Positions 36,612 through 48,298 of a stretch of 64,000 nucleotides of DNA are shown here, one piece after another (within the stretch, counting starts at the first letter, position 1; every line of letters starts with the position of its first letter). The notes under the pieces were generated by a model. The model saw only the letters and a list, made by a program, of their open reading frames with translations. It had not been told where the DNA came from and did no database searches. A program made the position numbers and the translations under genes. The DNA is from Fistularia commersonii (Eukaryota > Chordata > Actinopteri > Syngnathiformes > Fistulariidae), in assembly GCA_037954325.1 (NCBI GenBank), contig JBBMNZ010000030.1, forward strand, positions 11,439,001 through 11,503,000, written 5' to 3'.

Positions 36612-36870
36612 CCTAGGGCAGGGGCTCAGTTGATAGAGCTGGAAGGTTGGCGGTTGGATACCTTGCTCCTCCTTTCTGGGCAATTTTGAGTCACCGATCA
36701 ACCTGTTGCATGTTTTTGGAGCGTGGGAGGAACCCGGAGAACCCGGAGGAAGCCCATGCGGACATGCCGAGAACATGGAGACTCCACACAGAAAGTTCCC
36801 CCGTGGGGAGTAGTAGTAAAAGTAGTAAGCAGTAGTAGTAGAAGTAGTAACCATCGCTTTACTGTGTCGC
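36612..36870. mobile_element. SINE junction: second-family head then DANA-like body
   Basis: 36618-36660 (gctcagttgatagagctgga, then ggttggcggttggatacc) looks like a tRNA-derived head in plus orientation with A-box and degraded B-box motifs. From about 36675 a minus-strand DANA-like body follows (ggaggaacccggagaacccg, aacatggagactccacacag). A short (GTA)n patch at 36808-36852 breaks the end. Confidence 0.55.
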
Positions 36871-37747
36871 CCCGATTTGAAACCGCAAACTGCGAAAGCG
36901 CTCTATAAGTGGAGACCTTTTACCACCATTGTAAGTACAGCTTGTACTTTAAGCCATTCAGCCATTCACTAGGAGCCTGCAGAGGAAGCAGAAGAGATTT
37001 TCACTTCCTTCCTGGGCTTGATTTAAATAGGCACACTAAGAAAGTGAAAGTGGTGTCTGACATTAATTTGACTTGGTCCTGACAGTAAACTGACAAGACG
37101 TCTGACACTCAAAACGCCCGGCATCGATTTTCTTTGGTTTAAAACCCCAGAACAAACACAGAGTGCAGGATGCGGAGACTCCATCGTAAAAATGGCAGCG
37201 CACATACAAAGCTTATGTTCCGTGTTACAACTTTAGAAAGAGCGCGGGCATCTGTCATGGTAAAAGCCTCTTGTGAAAACCTCAGACAATGTTACTTTGA
37301 CTCCGGGCCAGAAGTAAAGTACTACAGTGGACGGTCAAAGTACATATTTGACCGGTCGGGAGACGACGGTTTTCGGACTGTCATTGGGGAATTGCAAACC
37401 AGTGGTCAATGCAAGGCAGTAATTCCACACCACATCATGTAACACTACCTCACCAAATAAGTGTGGTTTTTACCAAACACACAACACCTGTGTAGACACG
37501 CTGCGCTGGGCTGAGCCACAGGGTAGCTGGCCTGCTGACACGGCATTTGGTTTTCGGTTTAGACAGATAAATATGGAAGGAGTCGTACTGTCATCGATTC
37601 AAAAATACTTGATTTGACTTTTTGAGGCAATTATGTTTTCCTATAAACACATGTCTGAAGAAGCAGAAGCAACATTGAGATCAGGTCCACAGCACATCCA
37701 TGTACAGAAGATAACTGGCGGTGAAGCTATCGCTGTAACATGAAGTC
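36871..37747. other. Unique non-coding sequence
   Basis: No gene recognised. Confidence 0.4.
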
Positions 37748-37865
37748 TTCTTCTACTCCCTTTTCTTTCGGCTGCTCCCTTTAGGGGTCGTCACAACGAA
37801 TCATCTTCCTCTGCCAAACCTCTCGTCTGCATCCCCCTCCCTCACAAAGGTAACCTCATGTCCTC
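37748..37865 (-). mobile_element. RTE/BovB-like LINE 3' end
   Basis: tctttcggctgctcccttta followed by ggggtcgtcacaacgaatca is the reverse complement of the typical 3' terminus of this fish LINE family. Only the last 120 bp or so remain. Confidence 0.7.
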
Positions 37866-38065
37866 TTTCAGGACATCAAGCAACAGTGTACCAATATTCA
37901 TACATGGAAGCCATATGTCTTTTGGGCATGAGATCAAATGTTCTCCCGATTGGGCAACGAGTGAAATGTGCTCATCTGGAAGTGGCTTGGGTGAACGAAG
38001 ACAACAAATCGGACAAGTCAGAGAAAGTGAGGCTGGCGCCCCTTAGATGTTCCAGGCATGAAAGA
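37866..38065. other. Unique non-coding sequence
   Basis: Nothing recognised; a CA tract follows. Confidence 0.35.
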
Positions 38066-38097
38066 CACACAAACACACACACACACACACACACACC
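38066..38097. repeat. (CA)n microsatellite
   Basis: About 15 CA units with one interruption. Confidence 0.9.
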
Positions 38098-38689
38098 ATA
38101 AGGCTTGGCAGAAAGGGAAGTATTAGTAGCCAGTATTCATGTATCATTGCTCCTAGGAAAGGTCTGTTGGTGGTTACTGACGCCTGCATGCTGATCTGCG
38201 ATGACGTGCCATGCAAAGTGCGAACCGGACCATCGGGAGGGATTCTGAGTTGGGCGTCTTGCCCGGGGCATTATTGTATGTTTTTTTTTTTTTTTTCCAG
38301 ATAGTGAATATTAATATGGACACAGGTGGGTGGAAACCATTGCAGACTGCTGGATGTTCTTCTGGACGTAGCTGGCCGTAAAAGTGCCTTATTTATCACC
38401 ACTGGCTGGAGCCTCGCGGCGTCTAACAGCAGGTGATAAACTGTAGTTCATCCTGCCAGCGAATAGGAGCCGCTGACAGTGAAAGTAAATCAATATGCTT
38501 TTCTGACCAATCAGGAACAAGCAGGATTAACTCTGAACTGGTTGTGGAACAGGAAGTCCAATTTTGGATTTCAGCTGAACTTTTAATTTATCACTAAAAG
38601 TCCCACGTTTCTTAATCAAAGGAGCTGCAAGTGTTCTGATTAATCATATTTTACAAGATACTAAGATAGCCTCGAGTAGGTGTGACTTT
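38098..38689. other. Unique non-coding sequence
   Basis: A T tract lies at 38280-38296. No gene recognised. Confidence 0.4.
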
Positions 38690-39110
38690 TGGACCTGGTG
38701 AAGAACCATCTGCAAGCAGGTTGGAACAGGTGGAGGAAAGTGTCAGGGGGATAAAAGAGTATGAAAGGAAAGATGTAGGAGACTGAGGTGAGGAGCAGCT
38801 GTGAGGCCTGGTTTGGAGAAGACAGGAGACAGCAGAGATAAAGATGTGGAGGCTCCTTTTTGGGAGCGAGGAGGATGGAGAGGATCAGGAAGGAGTCCAT
38901 CAGAAGGACAGCACAACGAAGATGTTTTGGAGATAAAGTCACACAGAGAGGATTTGGACATGGACGGAGGAGGGATTCAAGATCTGGGTAGAAGGACGCT
39001 GAGGTTGGAAGAGACATCGAGGAGGTTGATGGATGGAGGGGAGGAGGACAGGAGGGTAGATGGTGTAAGAGGAAAGGATTATACGGAAGTGATTGGCTGT
39101 GGGTTAAATG
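38690..39110 (+). mobile_element. RTE/BovB-like LINE 3' fragment
   Basis: It shares long blocks with the 21.6-kb copy (gatggagaggatcaggaagg, agtccatcagaaggacagca) and ends with gatggtgtaagaggaaagga and gtgattggctgtgg. All frames are broken. The parallel minus frame of 155 codons is an artefact. Confidence 0.75.
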
Positions 39111-39545
39111 GAGATTACATGAGATCACATCTCCCCAGGTGGTTATTATCAGAGCTCATTTCCCGCTCCTGACAGTGATCCTCACGAACGTTGAGCACAT
39201 CTCCCTGCCTTGTTCCATCCAAACTAGCTAAAACAAAAACACGCGAGCTGTGGGCTCACTCTTTGTTAAGAAAGCCGTCTGGTCCTATTTATCTCCGTCC
39301 CGCTCAGCTAGGAGACCTCACTTACACCTGAGTGTAAATATCAATTTATTTGTAAAGTGATGAAAAGCAGAGCGTAGAACCTGTAGCAATGTGCACGGAG
39401 CAAAGGAAGGCCGGGGGTAGGCACGGCTGTCAAAGAGCATTTGTGAGCTTTTGGAGATCCAAGAGAGGGGAGATGTTCCACGGAGCTACATATTTCAGAG
39501 GTCAACAGGACGGTCACCTCATACAGAGACATACGATTCACTCCC
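39111..39545. other. Unique non-coding sequence between LINE fragments
   Basis: No gene recognised. Confidence 0.4.
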
Positions 39546-39640
39546 TCACCTAGACGTCCAACCATTCTGGACATCGGAGGGTCTACAATGAACCTCCATC
39601 ATGTGGGAGGAGCCCGAAGATCCCTGAAGAACCTCACGCA
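39546..39640 (-). mobile_element. SINE body fragment fused to LINE
   Basis: Minus-strand DANA-like body (gtctacaatgaacctccatc, then cctgaagaacctcacgcaga) that runs directly into an RTE fragment at about 39641. Confidence 0.55.
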
Positions 39641-40060
39641 GAGTGGAGATCAAGAAGGAGGATTTCAAGTACTTAGGGTCAACAGTCCAGAGCATGAAGA
39701 GTGTGGAAAAGGTGAAGAAACAGGTCAAAGTAGGTTGGAGTGGGTGGAGAAAAGTGTCAGGGGTACTTTGAGATAGACGACTATCAGCCAGAATGAAAAG
39801 AAAGGTGTACAAGACAGTGGTGAGACCAGCGATGCTGTATGTGCTACAAACAGTGACAATGACCAAAAGACAGGAGGCAGAGCTGGAGGTCGCAGAGATG
39901 AAGAGGTTCTCCGGGAGAGCACATGTTAGATGTTTTGGACATAGACTGAGATGGTTGAGTCATGTACAGAGAGATAGTGAATATATTGGTCGATGGATGC
40001 TGGAATTGGAGGTCCAGAGAAAGCGCAAAGACAAAACTGCTGCCGTGCCATGAAAGGGTG
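39641..40060 (+). mobile_element. RTE/BovB-like LINE fragment (thumb and C-terminus)
   Basis: Plus strand. The segment at 39796-40040 reads MKRKVYKTVVRPAMLYVLQT, VTMTKRQEAELEVAEMKRF, RLRWLSHVQRDSEYIGRWML. This is the same protein region as at 14.4-14.6 kb. A block between EMK and the HVRCF region is deleted (the LRFSLGVTRMDRIRNES part is missing), and there are frameshifts upstream near 39770. Confidence 0.8.
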
Positions 40061-41700
40061 AACAGAGGCAGGAGTGAATCATTCCAAAGTAGCCGCAGTG
40101 CTATCGCTCAAGCTACGTGTCTGATAGCATGGCTTTTAAGCTAGTACACCTCCTCAGCTGCAGCTGAAAAGTGTGTTTAATTTGAAAGAGCAAGAAACTG
40201 GAAGGATTCCATCATACATTCCAGCTCGATAGGTGGAGACATCACCTGGAATTCCTCGCCATCTGCCTCTAAATGCAGAAACCACGCTTGGCTCTGTGAA
40301 TCAACAGCGGTCTGATCAAAGCGGAGCAGCCAAAGCCTCACCCTGCTATAAATCCTGCCTTTATCGCGTCTCTCATGTGCCTATCGTTTAATCAGTCGCA
40401 GACTCATTTTCTGACGCAATGCTTTCGTCGCTAATGACGGCCGCCGACCTCCTGCAGCGGGAGGCCCGATGAGGCTGCGGTCCCCCGAGATGAACTGATG
40501 CCAGGCTACATATTGCAGCGCTCCGTCATTGGGCCCCAGCGGGAGGGTTATTGATTGTTTGTCAACTCCTTTTCCACATATTGGTTTTGTTTCAGAGCCT
40601 GCAACATGAAAAGTGGACATAAATCACCAGTAAACTGCCAAAATACACCAAGTCATCACATTCAACATTTGCGAGAAATTCCAAGGATCTGCAAATCCAC
40701 ACAGAGGCCAGTAAGTGAGGGACGGCCCCGAATGAGAAGAAATAAGGTCATTATTGGACAATGGCTGCAAATCAAGTGGAAGTAAACAAGATCTGAAGCC
40801 AAGCAAGAATCCCGACATCATTCTGGAGTGTCCAGGATTCCCGGTTTTAAGCCAGAAGAGGGTTGGAGCTCCAGGGTTCACCTCCATGTGTCAGAATGGA
40901 AAAAACAAAAAACAATCCCATATTTGTGGTGGGTTTATTTACGCCGGCATTTAAATAGAAATGGCTTCTGTTGGCTCTGCATTTGTATGCGGCGCAGACC
41001 CGCCGAAGTCCCTGCCAGTGTTTTCCATCCGCAGGGGCTCCCTCCCTCCTCCACAAATGTCAAAGACCGTTTTCTTCTCGGTCCCAAATAAGAAACGCCG
41101 CCGTCACAGGCCCCGAAAAAAGACTCTTCTTCATCTTCCTCAGTCAGCCACTTTGTTCATGACGTGATGGAGGCGGCTCTGCCAAGCAGGCCCAGACAGC
41201 TGTCATATTAAACCACTGAAGACCCGCAAAGATACGGGGTGTGATTTGAGCAAATTTTATCCTTGAAATCCGAAAAATACGAGATGATAAAAATACGAGG
41301 GCGAGAAAATCAAAATTTGAAATTCGGCCCAAGTGAGCTCACACAAATCCAATATGCTTCATGATGCTGCCGCATCTTCTGAATTGGCGCTGGTGTATCT
41401 GGTGTGGTGTCCCCATCTCTCATGTGGCATCATTTTATATCCTTGTGCTTGTTTTATTATTTGTTTTAATAATTATCAAGGGCCCTAAGAAACCAAGTGG
41501 TGAACCAAAAAAAAAAAAAAGATGCATTCTAAGTAAATTAAGCACAAATGTGGGGTGCGTGTGACCGATATCGCACGTGAATAAATTAAAGAAAAAAAAA
41601 ACATCCAAAACAACATATGAACCCACCTCTGAAAATAATTAAATTTGTATCTAACCCTTACGATACAATTTAATTCGATACCCTTATGACTTAAGAAACC
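40061..41700. other. Unique non-coding sequence
   Basis: An A tract lies at 41508-41521 and a second at 41592-41601. No gene recognised. Confidence 0.4.
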
Positions 41701-42235
41701 ACTGTATATATGTATATGCATGCATAGATACATACATACATATATATGTATGTATAAATGCATATGTATGTATTTATGTATGTATATATATATATATACA
41801 TACATACATACATACATAAATATATATACAGGACTGCCTCAGAAAATTAGGATATTGTGATAAAGTTCTTTATCTTCTGTAATGCAATTACAAAAGCAAA
41901 GATGTCATACATTCTGGATTCATGACAAATCAACTGAAGTATTGCAAGCCTTTTATTCTTTTAATATTGCTGATTATGGCTTACAACTTAAAAAAACTCA
42001 AAAATCCTATCTCAAAATATTAGAATATCATGAAAAAGTATTTTTTGTTTTTGTAATAGAGAACTTTATCACAATATTCTAATTTTCTGAGACAGTCCTG
42101 TACACACACACAAAGGATATATATATATATATATGTATATATGTATATATGGATGTGCATGTATGTGTACATGCAAGCACACATACATGAGTACATGCAT
42201 ACACACACACACACACACACACATACATAAATTAT
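41701..42235. repeat. AT-rich compound simple repeat, split by a MITE
   Basis: (TA)n, (TATG)n and (CATA)n mixtures occupy 41701-41826 and 42103-42235, with (CA)n at 42197-42222. The two halves are separated by the MITE at 41829-42100. Confidence 0.9.
41829..42100. mobile_element. Complete Tc1/mariner-type MITE with TA target site
   Basis: The left end caggactgcctcagaaaatt and the inverted right end (aattttctgagacagtcctg) form terminal inverted repeats of about 42 bp with two or three mismatches. The element is 272 bp, flanked by TA on both sides (41827-41828 and 42101-42102), has no ORF and lies inside a TA-rich repeat that supplies target sites. The TA duplication and terminal sequence fit a mariner-type non-autonomous element. 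Confidence 0.85.
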
Positions 42236-42236
42236 A

Positions 42237-42800
42237 GACTGTGGCCAAAACTATTTGCTCACCTACCTTGACTGACATATGAACTTAAGTGACATCCCAT
42301 TCCTAATCCATAGGGTTCAACATGACGTTGCTCCACCCTTTGCAGCTATAACAGCTTCAACTCTTCTGGGACGGCTGTCCACAAGGTTGAGGAGTGTGTT
42401 TATGGGAATTTTTGACCATTTTTCAAGAGGCGCATTTGTGAGGTTACACATCGATGTTGGACGAGAAGGCCTGGCTCTCAGTCTCCCTTTAATTGATCCC
42501 AAGGGTGCTCTATGGGGTTGAGGTCAGGACTCTGTGCAGGCCAGTCAAGTTCATCCACACCAGACTCTGTCTTTATGGACACTGATTTGTACTCAGGTGC
42601 ACAAAGCAATATCCATGAAGACATGGATGACAGTCATATTGAAAAAGGAAGGAACCTGCTCCAAAATGTCTCTGTATGCTGAAGCTTTCAGCGTTCCTTA
42701 CAGGTGTGAGTTGACATTCCCAAACACTTCCATGTTCTTATAATACAGCAGACAGTTGACTGTGGAATATTCACGACTGGATTTGTTGCTGGAATTTACT
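42237..42800 (-). mobile_element. Tc1-like transposase fragment
   Basis: The minus-strand translation reads PAQSPDLNPIEH near 42510-42545, then RLRARPSRPTS, WSKIPINTLLNLVDS and PRRVEAVIAAKGG near 42330-42410, the conserved C-terminus of Tc1-like DDE transposases. The glutamate of the IEH(L)WDELE segment, the third catalytic position, is replaced (HPWDQLK). Terminal sequence gtggccaaaactatttgctc lies at 42241, and the other terminus is not present. A frameshift separates the two parts, so it is inactive. Confidence 0.8.
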
Positions 42801-42817
42801 GAGCTACAGACTTTGGG

Positions 42818-42960
42818 AGGCACCCGGACAACCCTGAAGAACCCCTTTCAGACATGGGGAGAACATGGAGACTCCACACAGGAGGTAACTCTGTGGGAAT
42901 CCAACCAGGGACCTTCTGGCTGTGAGGCAGAGACTCGAACAGCGACACAAACGTGAAATC
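42818..42960 (-). mobile_element. SINE head and body fragment
   Basis: Minus-strand DANA-like copy: ggagaacatggagactccac and gggaatccaaccagggacct, with head gtgaggcagagactcgaaca. Confidence 0.65.
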
Positions 42961-43949
42961 CTGCTTTCTTGATTGCACCTCCTCAGTGATACGACACACA
43001 CAGGCTCATGCAACAGTCATTTTACCAGGAATTGAGGAAGTTCTTCAAATGCAACGCGTCTCCTCCACGGTTCTCTGTTTCTTTTTAATAACAAAAAAAT
43101 GGACGGTTCAAGGAGTTTAAGAAGGAAAACGAGAGGTTTTCCTTCTTTGAGTCCTTTTTTTTTTTTTGAGGGATTAGTGGGATTTTGTGTTATTTTGAGG
43201 GAGTGCGGTCTCACAAACACCACGGCTCTCTCTGGTGGACCTGCTCAACTCACAACTCTGCCTGGACAAAACACACCAGCAGCTGGGAAAAGGTACTTTT
43301 ACCTCGACCCTGTTTCTGAAGAAACACTGGGGAATTCAAAAAGCAAATAAAAATAGTTTACTGTTCGTTAGCTAATCCATGATGGATTAGGGATGGATTA
43401 TGGACGTACAGCAGGACCAGACCACCGGCCACCGTTGTTTTCCACGAGAAGCTGATGCTAAAAATGGTGGGATGTCCACCGGTCATTATGTTGGTCCTCA
43501 GAGCAAGAACCCAAGGGACCAGCCGCAGCATACGTCTGCACATGTCGTCCTCAGCTAGCGGAACAAACAAATTATGGTTCTCAAAGGAATTCCTTTTTGG
43601 TCCCATGACCAACACCTTACTTGTAGTTCTTGGCCTTCAAGAACATTGACATGAACGTCTGACGCATACAGGTTTTATGAACTGAACCTGAGTAAAAAAT
43701 ATCAGCCGTTCCTTTCTTTTCTGGGCATTTCCACCAAATGCCTTGAATGTGTACAGATGTAATTAAGCTAATTTGTCACCCCTGATTGACCCCTGTGCAG
43801 AGCTGGAGATACTGCCAGTGTCTCCAGCTGATGAAAACATCTCTGCTGACTTTGGGAGGCTGCTGCAGTATCTCCTCCAAAGAGCATTAGCATTGGTAAC
43901 CGGTGAAAGAACTCCTCACACTGGGTTCCATCCACCCGTTGGAGGCGGC
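42961..43949. other. Unique non-coding sequence
   Basis: A T tract lies at 43157-43169. No gene recognised. Confidence 0.35.
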
Positions 43950-44075
43950 AGCGAGGCCCTGCAAGGTGCAGAACCAGACCTTCTGCAGCAACCGGGGGTT
44001 CAGCGTCTTGCCCGAGGACGGGAGGAGCCGGGGATCCAACCGCCAACCTTTTGACTGGAGGGACGCCCTCTTGCG
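43950..44075 (-). mobile_element. Second-family SINE-like fragment
   Basis: gggttcagcgtcttgcccga then ggagccggggatccaaccgc and caaccttttgactggag resembles a tRNA-headed fish repeat in minus orientation. A sister fragment lies at about 56465-56560. Confidence 0.5.
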
Positions 44076-44144
44076 ATTCAGTGCCAGGAATTATTTTGTG
44101 AAATGAAACAGAATCCCGGGAACAGGATGGGACGGCGGTGAGTC

Positions 44145-44348
44145 ATGAGGAGAAAGCAGCATGGCACTGATGACTCACATTTACCTCAAAAAACAAAGAA
44201 CGGTGACTGGTCGTCCTCTCCAAAATCCATACTTCCAATTTTGAAGCTGATCTTCAACAAGTACTTCCCAGCAGCACCGTGTGATGCAATCAATGCCGAA
44301 AGGCTCTTGAAAAATCCCGCTGTTGATGTGAAGCGAAGACGAATTTGA
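44145..44348 (+). pseudogene. hAT transposase C-terminal relic
   Basis: The frame reads LKLIFNKYFPAAPCDAINAE and then RLLKNPAVDVKRRRI, resembling the hAT dimerisation domain pattern (YL..PA/CTSV.SERLFS.A....KR.RL). It is short, isolated and slightly gapped relative to the pattern, so this is a tentative call. Confidence 0.4.
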
Positions 44349-44600
44349 CTGCGTGTCTCAGATTTCCCCGGGAAATCACCGGCGGTCTCCGTCAGCAGAG
44401 ACACATTTCTGGGAACCGTGTCATGTGAGGGCGGTTAACAGAAACTTCTGACCAGGTAATGGACGCAGCCACCTCAATGGGATGAACCCATGCAGGGAGA
44501 TCGTGTTTTCATAAGTGCGGTCTAGGCTTGTGTGCCAGTATCTGCTACTCCTATTACTCCGGTACCACGGACAACTGAGAAAGACTGATTACAACTTTCC

Positions 44601-45372
44601 CCAAAAAGAAAATCATATTCTGCAGATTACAAGCTGCAAGTAGTGAAATATTCCGCTGAAAACTGTAATCGAGCAGCAGAAAGAAAGTTTGGAGCGAGCG
44701 AGAAACTAGTGAGGGACTGGCCGAAAGAGGAGGCTCCTCAAACTGCAATGAAGAAAACAAACAAAATAAAAGCTAATCGTGGGCTAAAAGCTAGATGGCC
44801 ACAGCTAATGAAAAAAGTTCAGAAATGGGTGCTTGAACAACGTGCTTCCGGGAGAGGCTTGTCAAAGGTGCAGCTACGTCTCCACACCCAGGTAGTCGTC
44901 AAGGCCATGAATATAAATGACTTTATGGGAGGACCTTCTTGGTGTTACTGCTTCATGCTACGCAACCAGCTCCCTATCACAGCACAGACAACCACCTCCC
45001 GAAAATATGTTACCATACCAGACACCTAATCAGTCTGGTATTATTACTATTGTAACGACCCTGCGGTACTGTTTACAGAAATGAACAGAGCTGTGTGATT
45101 TCCTACCAACTGTGAATGTGTTTTGAGATGAGAGAGAGCGAGGGGGCGGAGATTAAGTGGAGCTGCTTTTGCTCAATTGTTCTAATTGTTCTAATAAAGA
45201 AAAGGTTTAACCAGCAAATCGTCATCGTTGGGCAAATATTAAAATTTCCCCCTCCAAAAAATGTGACTTACAGTTCAGTGCGACTTATATAGGTTTTTTT
45301 CTTCTTCATGTTGCATTTTTTGGCTGGTGCGACTTATACCCCGGAGCGACTTTTAGTCCGGAAAATACAGTA
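44601..45372 (+). mobile_element. pogo/Tigger-like element, internally deleted
   Basis: An uninterrupted frame from 44601 (no ATG; it begins PKRKSYSADYKLQVVKYSAE) to the stop at 45029 encodes a Psq-type helix-turn-helix (AAERKFGASEKLVRDW) followed by a CENP-B-type HTH (LKARWPQLMKKVQKWVLEQR, NINDFMGGPSWCYCFMLRN). The DDE catalytic domain is absent. At 45245-45370 lies a terminal region with repeated gtgcgacttata blocks and the end gtccggaaaatacagta, typical of pogo-like termini. A matching 5' terminus was not found. The frame is intact over 142 codons but lacks catalytic residues. It is most likely a deleted copy; domestication is possible but unsupported. Confidence 0.75.
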
Positions 45373-45639
45373 ATAATAAAATTAGTAGTTATTTCATTGT
45401 GTCAGTGCAGGGACAGACAGGACTAGAAGCATGGGGATGGCTCCCAGAGAAGACAATGGTCCACCAGTTATTTATTATCTAAATGGTGGATTTTTTTTTT
45501 TTTTAAACTTTCATTGGAATGAACGCAAACTGAGGAGGACCTGAGGAGCTGGTGTGTGGGTCATCTGGTGCCGGGCCATGCAGAGGACAGTGAAAATGTC
45601 TGCGAGGTAGGTTCCTGGTCAGATTCGACCCAAAGGTCC

Positions 45640-45735
45640 AGAGATGTGCGAGGTGTATAGTGAATCCCCTGGACCGGGATAGACCCCAGCGCCCTTGCCT
45701 GCGGGACAAGCCGTAAAAAAAAAAAAAAAAACCAA
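45640..45735 (+). mobile_element. SINE tail fragment with poly(A)
   Basis: gaccgggatagaccccagcg, then gcgggacaagccgtaaaa, is a diverged SINE 3' end. Its tail is A17 (45716-45732), not the usual TGAA repeat. Confidence 0.45.
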
Positions 45736-45839
45736 AGAAATGAATTTATGTATGTATATGGTTTTGAGGTGGCTATTTGGTAAAGTGGTGACTTCCGAAT
45801 AACGACTAATGGTACTTTGGATCTTAGGTTATTGAATTG

Positions 45840-45905
45840 CAATTTTTTTAAGTCGCTTTGGATAAAAGCGTCTGCTAAATGACTATAGTGTAATGTAATG
45901 TATTG
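45840..45905 (+). mobile_element. Short teleost repeat with (TGTAA) tail
   Basis: aagtcgctttggataaaagc then gtctgctaaatgactatagtgtaatgtaatgtattg. It is the opposite orientation of the fragment at 11541-11605. Confidence 0.55.
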
Positions 45906-48242
45906 ACAATGAACGAATGAATGAGGTTTGGAGGTTCTCAGGCTCGGTTGCAAGCGGTGTTTTTGGGTAATGATTGAATTCCCTCCCAGGTCCATTCATC
46001 TAAGTCTACTGGCAAAGGTCTCACATGATGCACAGCCATAATCCAAACAAGAAGCCTATAAACTCGCTCCAACGAGGGAAACGGGGGAAAGGCTAGGTGA
46101 GGGGAGAGGAGACGAGGCTAAGGCTTCCAAGAAAAAGAACACTGCTTTCAAGGAAAGGAGAGCAAGAGTCCTCCTTACAACATGACAGGGGATTCTGATG
46201 TGCCAAACCCGCAGAGCTGCCTTTTCCATGTACTTAAATTATCTTTTTACGCTGCATGTTTTGCGGAATTATAGGAGACACCGTCTCGATTCTAACCAGT
46301 CGATAGACCAAAAACGGACCCAAAAAACACCTTCAAGCCGGGATACGGCGCATGGGGACAGAATGTTCTGTGTCTGAGTCAAAGTGGTCACGACGCTGTA
46401 CGTCTGTGGCCGTATGGGGCGGCGGAGCCCGAGCAACACTGACAATGCCATTACGTGTTCACTGTGGCTTCGGCAATGTAACTCTTCATATGCCGGAGCA
46501 GAATAGGCACAAATCGTAAACAAATCGTCAGGACGGCGGGGTGCTGCTGCAGAGGCTCTGCGACCTCAGAAAATACAGTTGGGTTTCCTGTTCAGCGGGA
46601 TCATTTTGCTGTTTGCTCGGTCCGGGGCGGGTGAATCAGCAGCACGTAGCTGCCGGCTTCATTAGCCCAATGTTTTGGGCTAATAGCGAAAACATGGAGG
46701 CACTAAGTGAGCTCGGAGCAATTTAGAACTCTCGGCTAAATAATGCATGACATACAGCGCTTCCCTTCCAGGTGGGGGCGGGTACAGGAGCTGAGTAAAA
46801 GCGCCACCCAATCCTGAAAAAAGCAAATGGATTCAACTGTTGTTTAGTATCTCCTTAATACAGCTGTGGCAACTCCACCGACGTGGTTCCTTCAAGCAGC
46901 AACGAGGAAAGCTCGGACCCTGAACTCCACCGGTTTGGTGGACCATTCGACTTTTTTTAGGCCTTCAACATCTTATCACAAACACACACATTACTCTTGG
47001 GTCATTTGACAACTTTTTCGTGTTAAAGTGGTCTGGGCTGATGTCAGACTTCCCATGCTGTACGGTCTCATCCAAGTCATCCAGGCTCTATCAATAAAGT
47101 TAGCTTTCCATCATGTTTTGTTCACTTGGTTTGGTCAACCGATGGCAAGCGCTTCTTTCATGCTGATGAATTTTGCTTTTGAGGCCTTAGCAGCTTCTAA
47201 CGTTTCAGTTGTGTCTGCTTATCAGGGTAAAAAAGGACGACTAGCAGGGGGGACGGGGAACATGTTTCGTTGTTTCTAAAGTGTCTGTGAACCTCACATT
47301 AATATTTGCGTAGCAGGGTCATTACAGCAGATCAGGTAGGTAAGCTTACCTGTGAATGCTACCTGCCACACAAAAAAAAAAAAAAAACAGGGAGAGAAAC
47401 CCTTAAGTTCAACATTGATTCTTGTAATATTCTTTTAAGAAAAAAATAAAAGGTTTGTCCGTCTGATTTTGTCTAGTTTAGTACAAGTCAAGATTTTCAC
47501 ATCTGTATTGATCTTGCTTTGGCCCTGGTCCAGCCTGGAGGAGCTGCTTCGGTACCGTGTGGGATTCATGTTGGATTCATGTTTTTCACCCAAAAAGACC
47601 TTTTCTGTCGTCGGCTGCCAGAAGACTAATAGCCTTATCCAGTCACAGACCTTTCCATCGCGCTCAGAGACCCACAAGCGTCACATTTGCACACACTCCT
47701 TGGCAGCATGGGGTGAGTGGGATCTAAAACCATGGTTATTTTTTTGCTCACCGCGATGACTTTACCATTGCACTTCAAACATTATTGCCCAGCGACGCCT
47801 GTCCATCATCCAGGCAGCACCTCAGCCATGGTACATTCCTACAGCTTACTTCAGTAGCATCCCTCTGGACCAAATCCAGACATTCAAAAAGGCTACATCA
47901 TGGATGTCTGAAGGAAAACAAGCCTCTGAGGAGGCTCACGGGACATCAGAAGAAGCTCACCATCCGCCTTGCAGGGAAAGTACCATGAAGTAACTGAATC
48001 AGAAGATTAACAACAAGCACCGAGCACTGGTTCAATCACGACCCTCGCTATTTTTAATCTCCCAAATAGAGGAACCTCCTGTTCTGGGAGAACTTCACTC
48101 GTGCGCGATCCTGGTTATCATCACACACTGTTTTCAGATCATTAAAACAAGATTCTTGGGGCAAAACAAAACGTCCTGCATCACAGCAATGCTGTCTGGT
48201 GATTCCCTCGTGAGGGTTTGTGGAATGACCGTACTATCTGGC

Positions 48243-48244
<2 letters not shown>
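45906..48244. other. Unique non-coding sequence
   Basis: An A tract lies at 47372-47386. A frame at 47469-47759 contains SVVGCQKTN, only faintly THAP-like, and is not supported. No gene called. Confidence 0.4.

Positions 48245-48295
<51 letters not shown>
48245..48295. repeat. (CA)n microsatellite, about 25 units
   Basis: Uninterrupted CA repeat. Long frames on the minus strand through it are artefacts. Confidence 0.95.

Positions 48296-48298
<3 letters not shown>

Noticed and set aside
38661..39128. 155-codon minus-strand frame
   Set aside because: Also antisense of an RTE 3' fragment, with the same misleading Ser/Pro-rich composition.
47469..47759. Possible THAP zinc finger (SVVGCQKTN)
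   Set aside because: Only a few residues fit. The later Cys/His ligands and AVPTIF-like residues of THAP domains are not seen.
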